A stretch of DNA of 64,000 nucleotides, taken from assembly GCA_018389105.1 (NCBI GenBank), contig JACATO010000095.1, forward strand, positions 555,501-619,500, read 5' to 3'. Below the pieces are notes generated by a model. The model was not told where the DNA came from and searched no databases. It was given only the letters and a program-made list of their open reading frames with translations. The position numbers and the translations under genes are program-made. Below are positions 38,783 through 50,809 of the stretch, piece by piece. Position 1 is the first letter of the stretch. Every line of letters starts with the position of its first letter. Source of the stretch: Nautilus pompilius (taxonomy: Eukaryota; Mollusca; Cephalopoda; Nautilida; Nautilidae).

Positions 38783-41700
38783 AAAATTCACCAGTAAAAT
38801 GAATTTCCACACTTGCTTCAGCAGACACCACGATTTCTGAGACGAATTATTCTGTTGAAAAATCAACAGCCCTGCTAAAGAGCAAGACAAAATATTGATC
38901 TGTTAGAATGAAATCTGTGTGGCACAAACATACTTCTCTATAATGAACGCTAGCACTCCCAGTCTGAGAGGAAAGCTGGTTTGTTTCTTTTAACATTACC
39001 AGGAATTCTTTTGCCCATTAAACTTAAAAAAAAAAATGTGTAGCCATTGGTAATGAAAAATCTCAACATGAATTTATTGTAACACATTTTGTCATTTAAA
39101 TATTTTTTTTAATGTATGGACTAGCAAACTGATTACATTTGAAATATGAAATTTTTCACTGGTGAGTCCACAGACATGGACACTTTATATGCATAGTGAT
39201 TATTTTTGTTGTCAATGAATTTTCACATCTCTAATCTCTCCAATACTAATGTCAATAGAAATCTCGTGATTCACACCTCTGCCAAATAGCTTCTTTCCTA
39301 TAGTTAATTGGCAATGTAGCTACATTAACCCTGTTTACACTCAATGACACAAATACACAAAATGTAGTGGATAATTATGGAATCCATGAATGAGGAAACC
39401 AGCTATTTGTGGGGGAAGAGTGCCAAAAAAGGGAAGACCACAGAAAATAAACCAGTGTAAGTCAAGGTTGTGTGTGAAAGATCATGCCACTGGCCAGAAA
39501 GCACTAGTGATAAACTGAGATAACAGATATAACAAATGCAGCAAGCTATCATGTTGACTGATATTTCACCGTCATCTCCTCAACTCTGAGCATGCTTCAT
39601 CTTTTAGAAGCATCCATTTCCAGCAGCCATCTTCTTGTAAAGACCAATATTTGAGTTATCTATGTAAAGAAGCAGGGAATTCTGTTCCAAATATAACACC
39701 CGAGCACAAAGATTTTTAAAGATATAGTTATCACTTGCAAAGTCTTTGTTTCCTCATAACTAGAACCAAGGTAGTCATTCATCCAGATCTTTTACTTTGT
39801 TTACTTTCTAGAAGAGAATTTTGAAAATGTGAAAAATCAATAAAAAAGTACAATTTCAAGATCTCTTGAAATATGGTAATTTTCTCTGCCTTTGATAAAG
39901 ACAAATATTCTTTAAAACACAAAAACAACTTAACAATGAACATTTTGGTCAAAAAGATTTGAAATAATAAGCTTAAAATCACTTGCTAGAATCTGACCAG
40001 AATGCTCCCAGTACGTCTTTGGATAGATGTCATAATGGGTACAATACCAAACAGTTTCACCCCCCACTACTTTAAAAGTTTCTTTTTCTGTTTTCGATTT
40101 TAGCTTTACATTAGTGACTCAGAGGAATATCAATGGAACTTTAATAGTAGCCAATTGCTTTTTAAAATGTTCTTAAAATTACATTAACAAATAGCTGCTC
40201 GCATCCAAAGTAGTGAAACAATTCATCAAAATGTCAGAAGCAAAATCATATGTCTAGCCAACTGACAAGTGAATTACAAAACAGATGAATAAAATCTTTG
40301 GTCTGGTGTATGGACAGGACGGATGGCAGAAGAAAGATGTAGAGGAGCCTGTATTTTGATTATGGACTGTATTCATAAAGTGTGCTGGTCGAAGATATTT
40401 TAAGAACTCTTCCAGCCATCATTCATTGATTATGTGACTAGGTCTTTGGGCAACGAAGCAAAAATAGAGAAGATTGATAGAAGCCGACTGTTACAAAATT
40501 CACATATTTTTTGTTTTAGAACATATAATAAATAAATTGATCAAAAAAAAGAAAAAAATGTGCACTTGGGTTTAATTCCTAACTCTATTTATTTATAACC
40601 CTATATTTCAAATTTTAAAAAAAATTTGAGAAATTTTAGTGACTTGAAATAAAGGTTATTTGTTGGAAAAAAAATTAAAATCATTGCTTTTGGAAATAAT
40701 TCTAGTTTGATTAAGTATGAAAAGTATTTCCTAAAAGAACTTGCAAGCAAAGGTCACAGTGCATAAAAATTTTTTAAATGATCATAATTTAATGCTATGA
40801 TGGCCAATAAGAAAGCATACACTGAATAAACTGAAGGAAGTGGTCCCTTTGATTTATAATCTTTCCAACATTAAATAAAAAGGCAATCTGAAAAAATATT
40901 CAATCATATTGATGAGACAAGAACCCACCTCCCTTTTATGACAACTAACCCATTTTACTTTTATCATTTACTAGTATTATGTTATACTGTAATGTGCATA
41001 CACCTGGAAAAGGATGGATAAAATCTTTGTTGTTTATTACACATAATTAAGGTGCAGCAAGTACCCTAAAATGGAAAAAGGCAAACAAATAATAAAGAGT
41101 GAGTAGTGTAGTGATTCTTCCTGAAGCCTTGCCAACAGATCAGAACTGGAGATTTATATGGAAATCGAATTTCAATAAAATTGTGAAAAAAAATATTACT
41201 TGCAATTTTCCTTTTGTGGTTAAATTTTACACACAGTTTCAGACCTTGTCCTGTTTCTACCCATTTCATTGCTAATGTCAATGCTACTCAACATACTCAT
41301 ATCCCCCAAAATGCACAAAACAGGACATGAACAACTATCTTTTATTCATATTCAGTCAAATTGCCATGTAGGATTTTCTTATGTATACCATGTATTATCG
41401 CTCGCTCATCTGTCACCGGTGATGGCCCCAAGCGGTCTGGAAAAAAAGTCTGCGATACCTGATATCTTTGTATAATACGCACCCAATTTGGTAAATTTTC
41501 ATTAAAAAACCATATATAATACACAGCATTTTACGGTACTCATCATCTTGAATTGTTTGACACATTCTGCATAATATTATCTTTTCATTTAATTACTTAA
41601 TATTTTGTATGTTTTTGAGCGTTTGTACTGTAAATACCAAAATGTTCATGTCATATTAACTTTGCAAACTTGTTAACCATGCAATTGCATCTTAAATGTT

Positions 41701-43399
41701 CCTGATGAATACAAGCTGACTCATTACTATATATAATCTTCCCTCACGACCAGCAGACTGGCTGAACGAAAAACTATTTCATCCGGGCTGAGCCTATGCA
41801 GAATATAAAGCTACAGGCGATTGACAGAAAAGTATAAAACTCATCACTGTTATAGTATTAGTAGTAATCAATTTGCTTATTAATTGCACAAAGCTGACAG
41901 AAAGGACACCAGTAAATTAAATAAGTAAAAAACGCTTACACTGGCATAGCAGGGTTTATGTTAACAAAAGATTTACTTAAGCATATATTAGTTAGTATTA
42001 ACAAATGGTTAGAAAAACCCTAGAAATCTCCACAATGATTATAATTGTACTTCATACGAATGCATACTGTTTCTGTATTGCAAATGATAGAGAAGTCATG
42101 ACTGACCTGTCTCTCTGCTTATGTAGTTTTGGCTTCAGCTTACAGTGCTTATGAGCTACCCATGTTTTCCTCAGAATGGACCATTAATGTATATAGCAAT
42201 ATGTTGGCTTCATAGTGATCTTTTATAAAGACAGGCTTGATTAACAATGAAGCCATTGAAAATCCATGACTGCAGTATCTACTCTGTGTCCTTGGGCCAG
42301 AATCTGATGATTGCAAAAATTTTTTGAAGTCATAGAAGAACAGGTTAAGAAATGTACAAAATTACATTAGGTGTTTTTTTAACCTTTTCATACTAAATAT
42401 TCCTTCTTGCAGAGAGATGCCATACATGTAGAAATTAGCCAAACAAACTGCATTTGCGCCAGAACATTTTCTAAAAATTCTAGCTTAGTAAAATCGCTGT
42501 TCTACATAAGCTTCTTCTTTTGTGATATAAATAAAGACCCCAGTAAGGGATTTGTTTATCATTATTTGATCTCAGCCACAGATCAAAACTGTGCGTTTAT
42601 CTAACAAGTTTTTCAAAACAATTTTTAAGTATTTTTGTCACTGCCTACAACAATGCCATGTTCAAATTTGTTTAATGCCGGTAATCTTTTAACATTTGAT
42701 CTCATCACAAAATAGCACTTCCATTGTTTTCATGCCTATATAGCAATGAGTGAACTATAACCAGCAGAAAAGGATAATAAAACAAATTATCCTCAACAGA
42801 ACAATGGAGCTACTGAATATCTTGTTTTCAAACCTGTGGTCCTTTTATGATAGCAAAAGAAATTACAAAAATAGAGAGGATAAATTCTGTATTTAACAGG
42901 AAAATAACCAAAATTCAGAAGCAGCAGTTTTTCTCTGTCATAAGCTAATAAACTGGTAATTACAGTAGTCAAATCTGCTGACAAAGACCAGTCAAAGGGA
43001 AAGTGACCTTTACAAACAGGTAATATCTGCAGCTTCAGGCTGTTCAAGCTGTAACTGTATAGTGTTATTGCAAAATAGGTAGTTACATTTGGGATTAAAA
43101 TACTATTTGAGCTTTTAAGACCAAATTCTTTTCAATCTTCTTCAGAAAGAATGTTAAAAGCTCAGACCGGTCAAGAGATTGCTTCATTACTAGAGACAAC
43201 TCAATTTAAGTTTGTTTCAGCTATCAGCTATTTTTGCTTTATATGCTAAGTTGAGAAGAAGCAATACTACTCAACAAAACATAGCAGACATTTTAAAAAA
43301 ACATATAACATTGATAACAGGTAATAAGTCGTTTAAACAAACCACGTTCAAGACACAAAAACCGACCAGTGACCATAGTGAACCTAACTAACAAGCCTA
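38783..43399. other. AT-rich noncoding DNA with a CpG-containing patch near 41.4 kb
   Basis: No supported gene. Around 41395-41540 there is a patch with several CpGs (ATCGCTCGCTC, TCACCGGTGATGG, AATACGCACCC, TTACGGTAC) in otherwise CpG-poor DNA. It may be a fragment of a DNA transposon, but no termini or target duplications are visible. A second small CpG patch lies near 41745-41800. Confidence 0.4.
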
Positions 43400-43575
43400 T
43401 GAAAAGTCCCCCCCCCCCAGAACCTATCAATTTTTTATGTGGGAGGAAGCCAGAGAGCCTGGAGAAAGAATTCCAGGAAACCACTTTGGGACAAAGAATG
43501 AGATGGAACCCACACCAAAGAGGCACATCAAACCAAGTTGTTTCCAACTGGGAGCCTCAAATGTAGCAGCCAAAG
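43400..43575 (-). repeat. tRNA-derived SINE copy 4 (partial)
   Basis: The body segment TATGTGGGAGGAAGCCAGAG (near 43436) followed by AGCCTGGAGAAAG and CCAACTGGGAGCCTCAAATG matches the family. The tRNA-like head is mostly lost. A run of about ten C residues at 43409-43418 sits at the left. The overlapping frames on both strands here are SINE-derived. Confidence 0.65.
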
Positions 43576-45771
43576 TGCACAGATTACTACCAGCACAAAT
43601 GACATTTAACAGTCATAAGCAAAACGATCAACAACCAACAAAATGCAGATCACAAAATATACTCTTCTCAAAAATAACATTCTGAAGAGACTATCGAGTA
43701 AACCCGTGAAGAGTAGAGGAACAAGTCAAGTCTACAGATGAAATTTTAAAACCAGCAAGAATAAAAAAAAATGATTCTTTAATATTTTTTTCTTAATGCT
43801 TGTCAAACAAATATTTCTAATTTTGTAAAAGCAACATCTTTTTGTTTTTTTTCCCAGAGATTTAAGTTAAATAATTTAATTCCATAATTTTACTAATTTT
43901 CTACTGTTGCAGTTGAACTCATTCAAAACAAATGAAAGCCAGATAGTCTCATTCTAGCCACTCTCTTATTTTGTGCTCCATGCTGATTGTTTTCCATTCT
44001 GCATTTGAATTTATTTTTTTAATAATAAAAAGCAAAAATCATTATTTTTTCAAATATTTTACCAGTTAATTCATCTCACACACACACACATTAAGATGTT
44101 TGCTATTATTATAAACATTTTAAATGAGTTGATTATGTAGATATGTTTACTTGTGTTTTTGATATTTGACATTAAATATTTGTTGTATAAAAAATTGAAA
44201 AACTTTGATAAAAGGGTATCATTTGAAATATTTTGGCATCTTTAAATCACTTCTATAATAATAATTCTTCCTTGTACATGAATAATTTCACCATTTAGAA
44301 ACATTATGCCTATGAATACAAAGAAAAAAAACTAAGAGTAACACTTGGCATAGTTCTTTCATATCAGTTCAGTTAATGGCTGCTCCCCTGCTGAAAGCAT
44401 TTCACTAGCATTAAAATTAATGATCTACATCCCATTTGATTTGCAGAAAACTACTTCACATTACTGACGTCATTCAGGTTTATTCTCATAGAAGAACTTG
44501 TATTATTAAATAAAATAATTTTAAATTAAAGTTATTCCCTCCAACCCAAACCAAAAACTATTATTTCCATGTAAGGTGCCATCTTGTCTCCACCTGCAAA
44601 GCTAGACAGCAAATGGAGCCATTGGATAAAGAGCTTTGCACAATTTTTTTTTCTTCTTCTAAAATATCTGAAGAAAAATTAAGTGAAATATGATAGAAAG
44701 CTGATAACTCTAGAGAAAGGTTTTTATCGCTTTGCTTCAAGAATAAAATAGATTTTTAGAAAACATTAAAAAGTTTGTGGATGAGTTGCAGATTATGTAA
44801 AGAATAGGGTCACAAGTATTTAGCCATAAATGATCATCCAAACTAAATACCAATGGCTGTTTTAAAGTAGCAATGGTTTGTGGAGTTGGCAAAAACTATT
44901 TACATTAAGGTTTAAATATACACCCTTTGTGTAATAGCAAATTATTGTACATAAATCTGATTGTTAAAAGAGTTAAAATCTCTCTATACTGCCTGTGAAG
45001 TATCTGCAACATACTGCCCTTCAAATTAATATTATTCAGTACACAATGTCATAGAGGCTGACACATAGTACTATTCCTCTTAATATGACCCTTTCCCATG
45101 AATGACATTATTCATATTGCTCTGGCCCTGTGTTTTTTGCAGCATGGGGCTGACTAGATATACAAGCATCCAAACACAAATACTAACTAGTCAGAGCTTC
45201 TAAGCTCGTGGTGGTGGGGGATAATATAAAAACTGATGTGGTACATGGAGAGTTAACAAAAATGCAAAACTTAACACCTGAAATGAGAAATAACTAAAAG
45301 ATTGATCTTTTGGGGGGGGTGGTGAGGTGTAATTGTTATGGCCTGTTTGTTAAGTTTGATCTTACCCAAGGAGAACCTTTATTTTTACACAGGAAGCTAA
45401 AGTTTTATAGTCTGTCTTGTGTAAGTATTCAAACACATTTTAGAAAGGCTACTGAAACCAATGAAAAGAAAATGGAGTATAGGGAGCGATCATAAATTGA
45501 AAAGTTAAAAAAAAATAACAATATCAAAAACAAAACCATTTAAAACTAATTTTTTTTGTATATTAGAAAGTGAAATGAAATGTTAATATTATTTCATGAT
45601 TTATTAAGAAAACTAGAATACTTGTGAAAAATGTACCTAAGTCTCATTGTGAAGATTTGCTCTATGAAAACATCATGTGCTGCATGAGAGTTGTCTCTCT
45701 TCATCCAATATAACATATAGTATTATATTAGATGTCCACAAAGTTTCTATTTCTTTTTTCTTTCTGATTAG
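43576..45771. other. AT-rich noncoding DNA
   Basis: Nothing recognisable apart from a short (CA)n tract near 44076 and a G run near 45311. Confidence 0.5.
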
Positions 45772-46023
45772 CCTTCATGCAATCAGCATAAGCAGTATCC
45801 ATTTATTTTCTCTCAAAGCTGCTGTCAGTCCTCTTTCAGTGGAGAGTGAACTGCCGGCCGAGAGAGAGGAAGTCCTAACTGAAAGAAGGGGGTTGATCTT
45901 CTCTATCAGTTTTGCACAAGTTCTGTTTACCCAGCTAACTCCATGTTCTGCACCACCACAACAACAACAAAGCACAGGGAGTAAGACAGTTGTCTCCTGG
46001 AAGTCTGGCTTTCCAAAGTGCAG
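45772..46023 (+). other. Candidate exon, unverified
   Basis: A pyrimidine tract ending in CTGATTAG (to 45771) resembles a good acceptor. The next 252 bp are GC-richer and open in one plus-strand frame through a donor-like CAG|GTAGAAG at 46023/46024. That frame continues upstream to 45677. The translation has a Gln run from a CAA repeat and no recognised domain. The minus strand is also open over most of the interval, which lowers the weight of the evidence. It could be a UTR or noncoding-RNA exon. Confidence 0.15.
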
Positions 46024-48328
46024 GTAGAAGTGGGGCGAAAGTCGTCACCTCCACGACCTCTGTCTGTCAGGTCACTTTTGGCACACGTCATAAGCAAACC
46101 CAAGTTGTTCCTGGATGCATGCAAGCAAACAATAAAAGCAACTAAAACATGTTTTTGCTATATCTACCTCTGTTTGTTTTTAAGAAATGAAATGACCTAT
46201 TATAATAATTCTCATACAGGAAAGACATAATCAGTTTAGAGTACAATTAATATTTACATACAAATGCAAAATATCAGGGTTGGTTTCAGTTTTTAGATTT
46301 TTTTTTCTATGTCATGGAAAAAAAAAATTTCATTTTTCTTGAAGGGATAAAATTCTAGAAAAGCAAAAAAAAAAAAAAAAATAGAATTGTCACTTTATCC
46401 CCTAAATAGTGCAACACGAAAAGCCAGATTTCTTACCAATCTGAGGACTCAAGGATCTTAACATGTAACAGAAGAGTTAAAAAGACAACAAAAAAAAAAA
46501 ATGGTGTCTTGCTTATTTCATTACTGGTCCATGTCATAAACTCCCAGACAGACAAAATCACGTCAGTAAGCATCATGCAAAGCGTATCTCTATCAGGAAG
46601 TGTCGTTTAGAGATGGAGCTTACTAGTGTTTACTTAGCAGCAAATGATAAGTTTTTTTTTCCCCAACGTGGATCACGGGTCAGAACCATAAAACCAGAAT
46701 TTATGGACTGTTATTTATATATTTATTTTTGTTTTAAACCGGTGGTAAGGAACGCAGTTATGAATTTTGTTTCTAGTTTTCCTCAAAGTTTTGGAGAAAG
46801 GGCACAAATGATTGGCAGTTTAAAGCAACAGCACCCCGCCAATACTTGGGTCAGGGTATTACTTTAGCAAATTTTGTTTGTCTACAGTCACAGATCTGAG
46901 GTTCCCTAAATTAAATGAAAATAACAAGGCCAAATTATTTGTACAGTTTACTTCATAACGTATAAAATCTCTTTTAATTGTCTAAAAAAGTTATGAAAGT
47001 ATTTAAACCATAAAAATGAACATCGTGTTTTTGAAGAAGAAAAAAACATTCTGTATACTTATTTGTAATATTTTACATAGAATAGTAGTCTACAAATAGC
47101 AATGAACGGCTTCGGAGACTGAAAAAATGTAAAACGGAATGGAGTGGTTAAAACATGCACGGAGCTAAGCTTTCTGCTGGTATTCTGCACGATGTCGGTT
47201 AATAATCTGTATGGAAATGAGAGAAGAACTAAGGATAACCATAGCCTATTCCTAAAACAAAACTGAACTGAAGCAACTGGCAGGCGAGTAATCAAGATCT
47301 CCAACAGAAATCTCTCTACCCCACCACCACAAAAACGAAACCTTATTATAATGTGAATTTGAAGAAAGAGAAAATAAAGTTAAAAGACTGAATGGGAAAT
47401 CTGTTATGGCTAATTATGTGGAAAAAAGGTAGATGGTAGTTAAAGGATGGACTAGGATAAGAACCTTGACGCCATGCACTCAATCAATACACAGACGGAC
47501 CAATTTAACTCACTTGCCACAGAAGACAAATTAAACACCTTTAAAAAAAAGAGAAAGGAAAAATATCCATGAATAAAAGATGAACACATTAGTTTAATTA
47601 TCTTTCTAATTGTTTTCTTTATCCTTAGCATGTTCACTTTAACCATGTGCTTGATGGCTTTTAATTATCAAAGTTTGTTAAGATTTCAGCATGTATACTG
47701 TCTGCTTAGCCAGATGATGTCTCTTCAGGGATGATTGAAATATGTTAACAGTGCACCTGTTACTTGCATTGAGAACTGAGAATTTTAAAATGTTTTTCAG
47801 AGAGAGAGAGAAGGAAGGAAGGAGGTACGTACTATGTAAAATAAGTTTGTAAAGTTTTCTGACATTAACCATTTGAAATTAAATGGATTGTTCATTGTCC
47901 CTCACATGTGTTCAAGTAAAAAAAAAGAAACAATGGTAGAGGGTCAAATCTTTGTGCACAACTTTCCATTCCTGTTAAAGGTAAAATTACTAAATACGTA
48001 CTGATGTAATCACACTTTTATATTACAACTAATCTGTTCTAAGAAATTAGTTCCAGTGAGGACAGCTTTTAAACAAGTTTACTTCTTTCTTAATCCATGT
48101 TCAAGGATGGAAAGCAAAAAAAGATAAAATTATTAGGAGAATAATGTAGATAAAAAACATTGAAAAGACCTGCCCATATGTATATAGTGTTAGAAGTAAT
48201 TTTGTAAACACACACAGGATATGCATAGATAATCAATTATAAATGCAAATGGAAAATGAAAATAATACATACACAATTCATTACTGCAGAAAATATTTTT
48301 AAAAAAAATTAGTACATTGTACAGTGCA
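46024..48328. other. AT-rich noncoding DNA
   Basis: No supported gene. Frames at 46613-46867(+) and 47059-47304(-) have no recognisable domain. There is an A run at about 46365-46381 and a short GA/GGAA tract near 47801-47822. Confidence 0.5.
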
Positions 48329-49180
48329 TTATTGTTTGGTATCTGGGCCTTTTGCTCTATATACAGCCTGACATCTTGCTTTCATGCTCCCATACAGGTT
48401 ATCAAAGTATGACAATGTGATATTGTTCCAAATATCCTGTAGCATTTCCCAAAATTCATCTAAGGTGCTTGGTTGTGGTTTGACTTTCTCAATGATCATA
48501 TAAACCAATAGAGCCTCACTGATGTCATATCAGGACTTTGCGCAGGCCAAAACATCATTGTGCGGGTTCCTTCAGCTTCTTTGCTATCCAGATTGTTTTT
48601 AACTACATTGGTTTATGTTTGGACTCATTGTCATGTTAGAAAACGAATCTCTGCCCAACAAAATGTCTCCATGGATAAAATCCTGCTTGCACCTGTGGGC
48701 AATCAGTATACCTTTAAATCTCAGACAACCCCAGGTGATATACATCCCAGCACTTGTATTGATATACTCACATGCTTCACTGTAAGTAATACCACTCCCC
48801 ACACTGCCAGAACAGTTCAAACTTAAAACCAGCTGTCTGTGAAGAGCACCTCTGTCTGAGTTTAACCATCCCACTGTTTCCTGCCTATTTCAGCCCTGCC
48901 ATTTGGTTACATCTCCATAGCAAAAGTCTTCAAGCAGCTACACATCCATGGAGACCACTTCAGGCTAATGTGTTATTTTACTGTTCTTGGAAAAAAAAAC
49001 AAAACCATTAACACCAGCACTTGCAGCTAAGACTTTTGCAAGATCTCTATTGGCACATCATCTACTGTGTAGGTACTTGACATCATTTTTGGAGTACCAG
49101 TTTCACATATCACCAGTCTTGCCTACAGCTTCTCCTGAAACAAAGTCGGGCTGCAATCTGCCAATGGAGTAGCCTTTATT
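48329..49180 (-). pseudogene. Tc1-family transposase relic, minus strand
   Basis: Read on the minus strand, this is a decayed Tc1-like transposase. The C-terminus is clearest: WPAQSPDMTSVRLYW (around 48549-48505) corresponds to the WP.QSPDLNPIE..W block, with the Glu replaced by Arg (48514-48516). After a frameshift come LDEFWEMLQDIWNNI and SMKARCQAVYRAKG, ending in TAA at 48329-48331. Upstream lie HDNESKH (second catalytic Asp at 48630-48632) and VLFTD (first catalytic Asp at 48835-48837), and further upstream a degraded helix-turn-helix region to about 49180. Frameshifts and stops break it. No clear terminal inverted repeats were found. It lies about 1.3 kb left of the 50483 element but is different in sequence. 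Confidence 0.75.
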
Positions 49181-49946
49181 AGCTAACACTTTGATTTCCA
49201 TATGCTTGAGATGTGATATTTTCCCCAGGAGCCAAAGTATTCACAACACTACAATGGCATAACTACCTACATTTTTTATAATCCTTTTCTGCAGGTGCAC
49301 TTTTTTATTGCTTGCAAGACAACCATTCACAGTGTACTATATCAACATATAACTGTACTATGAAGCTTCTCATTTTTATTTTTACACACAAGAAGAAATT
49401 CTATCATGTTATCTGCATTTTATAACCATTTTTTTCATAATTATTTCCAAATTGCCTATATATAATTACATATATGTATATATAAATCATCTGTTACTCA
49501 CGATTCTCTGTCAGTCACTGTAGCCCATTAACAGGTAATGTGAAGATGTGTTCATATATCTTTTACTACACAATTTTCAGGGAGTCATGAAAGGCAGGCA
49601 AACTGCTGGAAAAGAAAACATTTCTTTATCAATCCAAACCCTTTATCACCGGGCCATTTTTAGAGTTCAAGCTAAAGCTAAAAATAAAAAGAAATATAAA
49701 TGATAATTCTAGAGAAATATTGGAAGTACATTTTGATATGGCTTCTGAATTTTCCTTTCTTCTTTAATGTTTCTGAGAATTTAAGGTCCTAGTAAAAAAA
49801 CAAAAAGAAATAGGGGTTCATAGTAGATTCACTTTACTTAGAAAAACAGCAGGTAATTTCACTAAAAATCAGGGAAGACAGTGAATTATTTTAAATTGAG
49901 AGCATGTAGCAAACATTTATTTTTCTTATAACATAAACAGAAACCT
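49181..49946. other. AT-rich noncoding DNA, possible outer part of the Tc1 relic
   Basis: The first 100-200 bp may be the decayed 5' end of the minus-strand Tc1 relic. The rest shows nothing recognisable. Confidence 0.4.
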
Positions 49947-50216
49947 GTTTTTGTTGTTGGCACATATTGACATTTACAAGGCAGAAAACTCTGATGAAGG
50001 AACAACTGTTACCATAATTGTTCACCAAAGAGCAGTGATAGCCTTGCATTACTAGAGCACCATATTTTGCAGAAAGCCCACATGACCAGTTGGTAAAGCA
50101 GAGTGAGAAGGTACCATGCAAAAGAGGTTCACCGAACTGAGCTGGTCCTACTGAACTTGGCCTTCAACCTTACCAGTCTAGTAGACTAACCACTAGACTA
50201 TCATTCCACCCTGGAC
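49947..50216 (-). repeat. tRNA-derived SINE copy 5, best Pol III promoter
   Basis: On the minus strand the head shows an A box TAGTCTAGTGG (plus 50190-50200) that fits TRGYNNARYGG at every position, and a B-box-like AGTTCAGTAGG (plus 50147-50157). They are 32 nt apart, the spacing of a true tRNA gene. A GTTGTTGG stretch at the left end (about 49952-49960) is the (AAC)n tail. A segment around 49990 (AACTCTGATGAAGGAA) is shared with copy 6 at about 53125. This is retroposed, not a functional tRNA: no paired acceptor stem or anticodon stem is visible. Confidence 0.8.
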
Positions 50217-50482
50217 CAATAATTTAATTTCATCATTTTAAAGATTTATTAAACAGTGACTGAAAAGAATGCAGTTTCAAGAAAACACATAGCTTTACAG
50301 TACTTGGTCAAAAATGTCCATTTTTTCTAAAACAGATGTATGTTATAGTATTCTTTTGTTATGATGAAGCCAGTAGCTTTGTTTTCATGGATGGAGATGA
50401 AACAATACCCAGAGGGAAGTTTTAAAAATTTAACTATTTATTTAACAAATACTTTGCTTAAGTTGAAATACACATGCATGTA

Positions 50483-50714
50483 CAGTGTCGGACAAAAGAT
50501 TTGGGACACTTGCTGTGAAATTGATATTTGAGCTCTCTTGTTTTTACATTTGCATACAGGTATACAACTTATGGACAATAGGATGGCTAAAACATGCCTT
50601 TACAATGTGTAAAAACAACGAATATCATATGTGTATCTATTGTCTGGAAAAAATATTTTAATTAGCATAGTCAAATTTGTGCAGTGACAAAAGAGTTGGG
50701 ACAGTGAACAAAAT
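50483..50714 (+). repeat. Left terminal inverted repeat of Tc1-like element
   Basis: This arm pairs with 51858-52090. The outer transposase-binding-site-like repeat (GACAAAAGATTTGGGACA) is at 50491-50508 and the inner one (GACAAAAGAGTTGGGACA) at 50686-50703. They differ at two positions and are about 195 bp apart. Confidence 0.88.
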
Positions 50715-50809
50715 CTGTGCATACATTTATTCCCCTCAATATATTCATTTTAAAGGATCAGATGAATAGAATAACAACATCTAAGACCATTTAAGATCAT
50801 TTTTGCACC

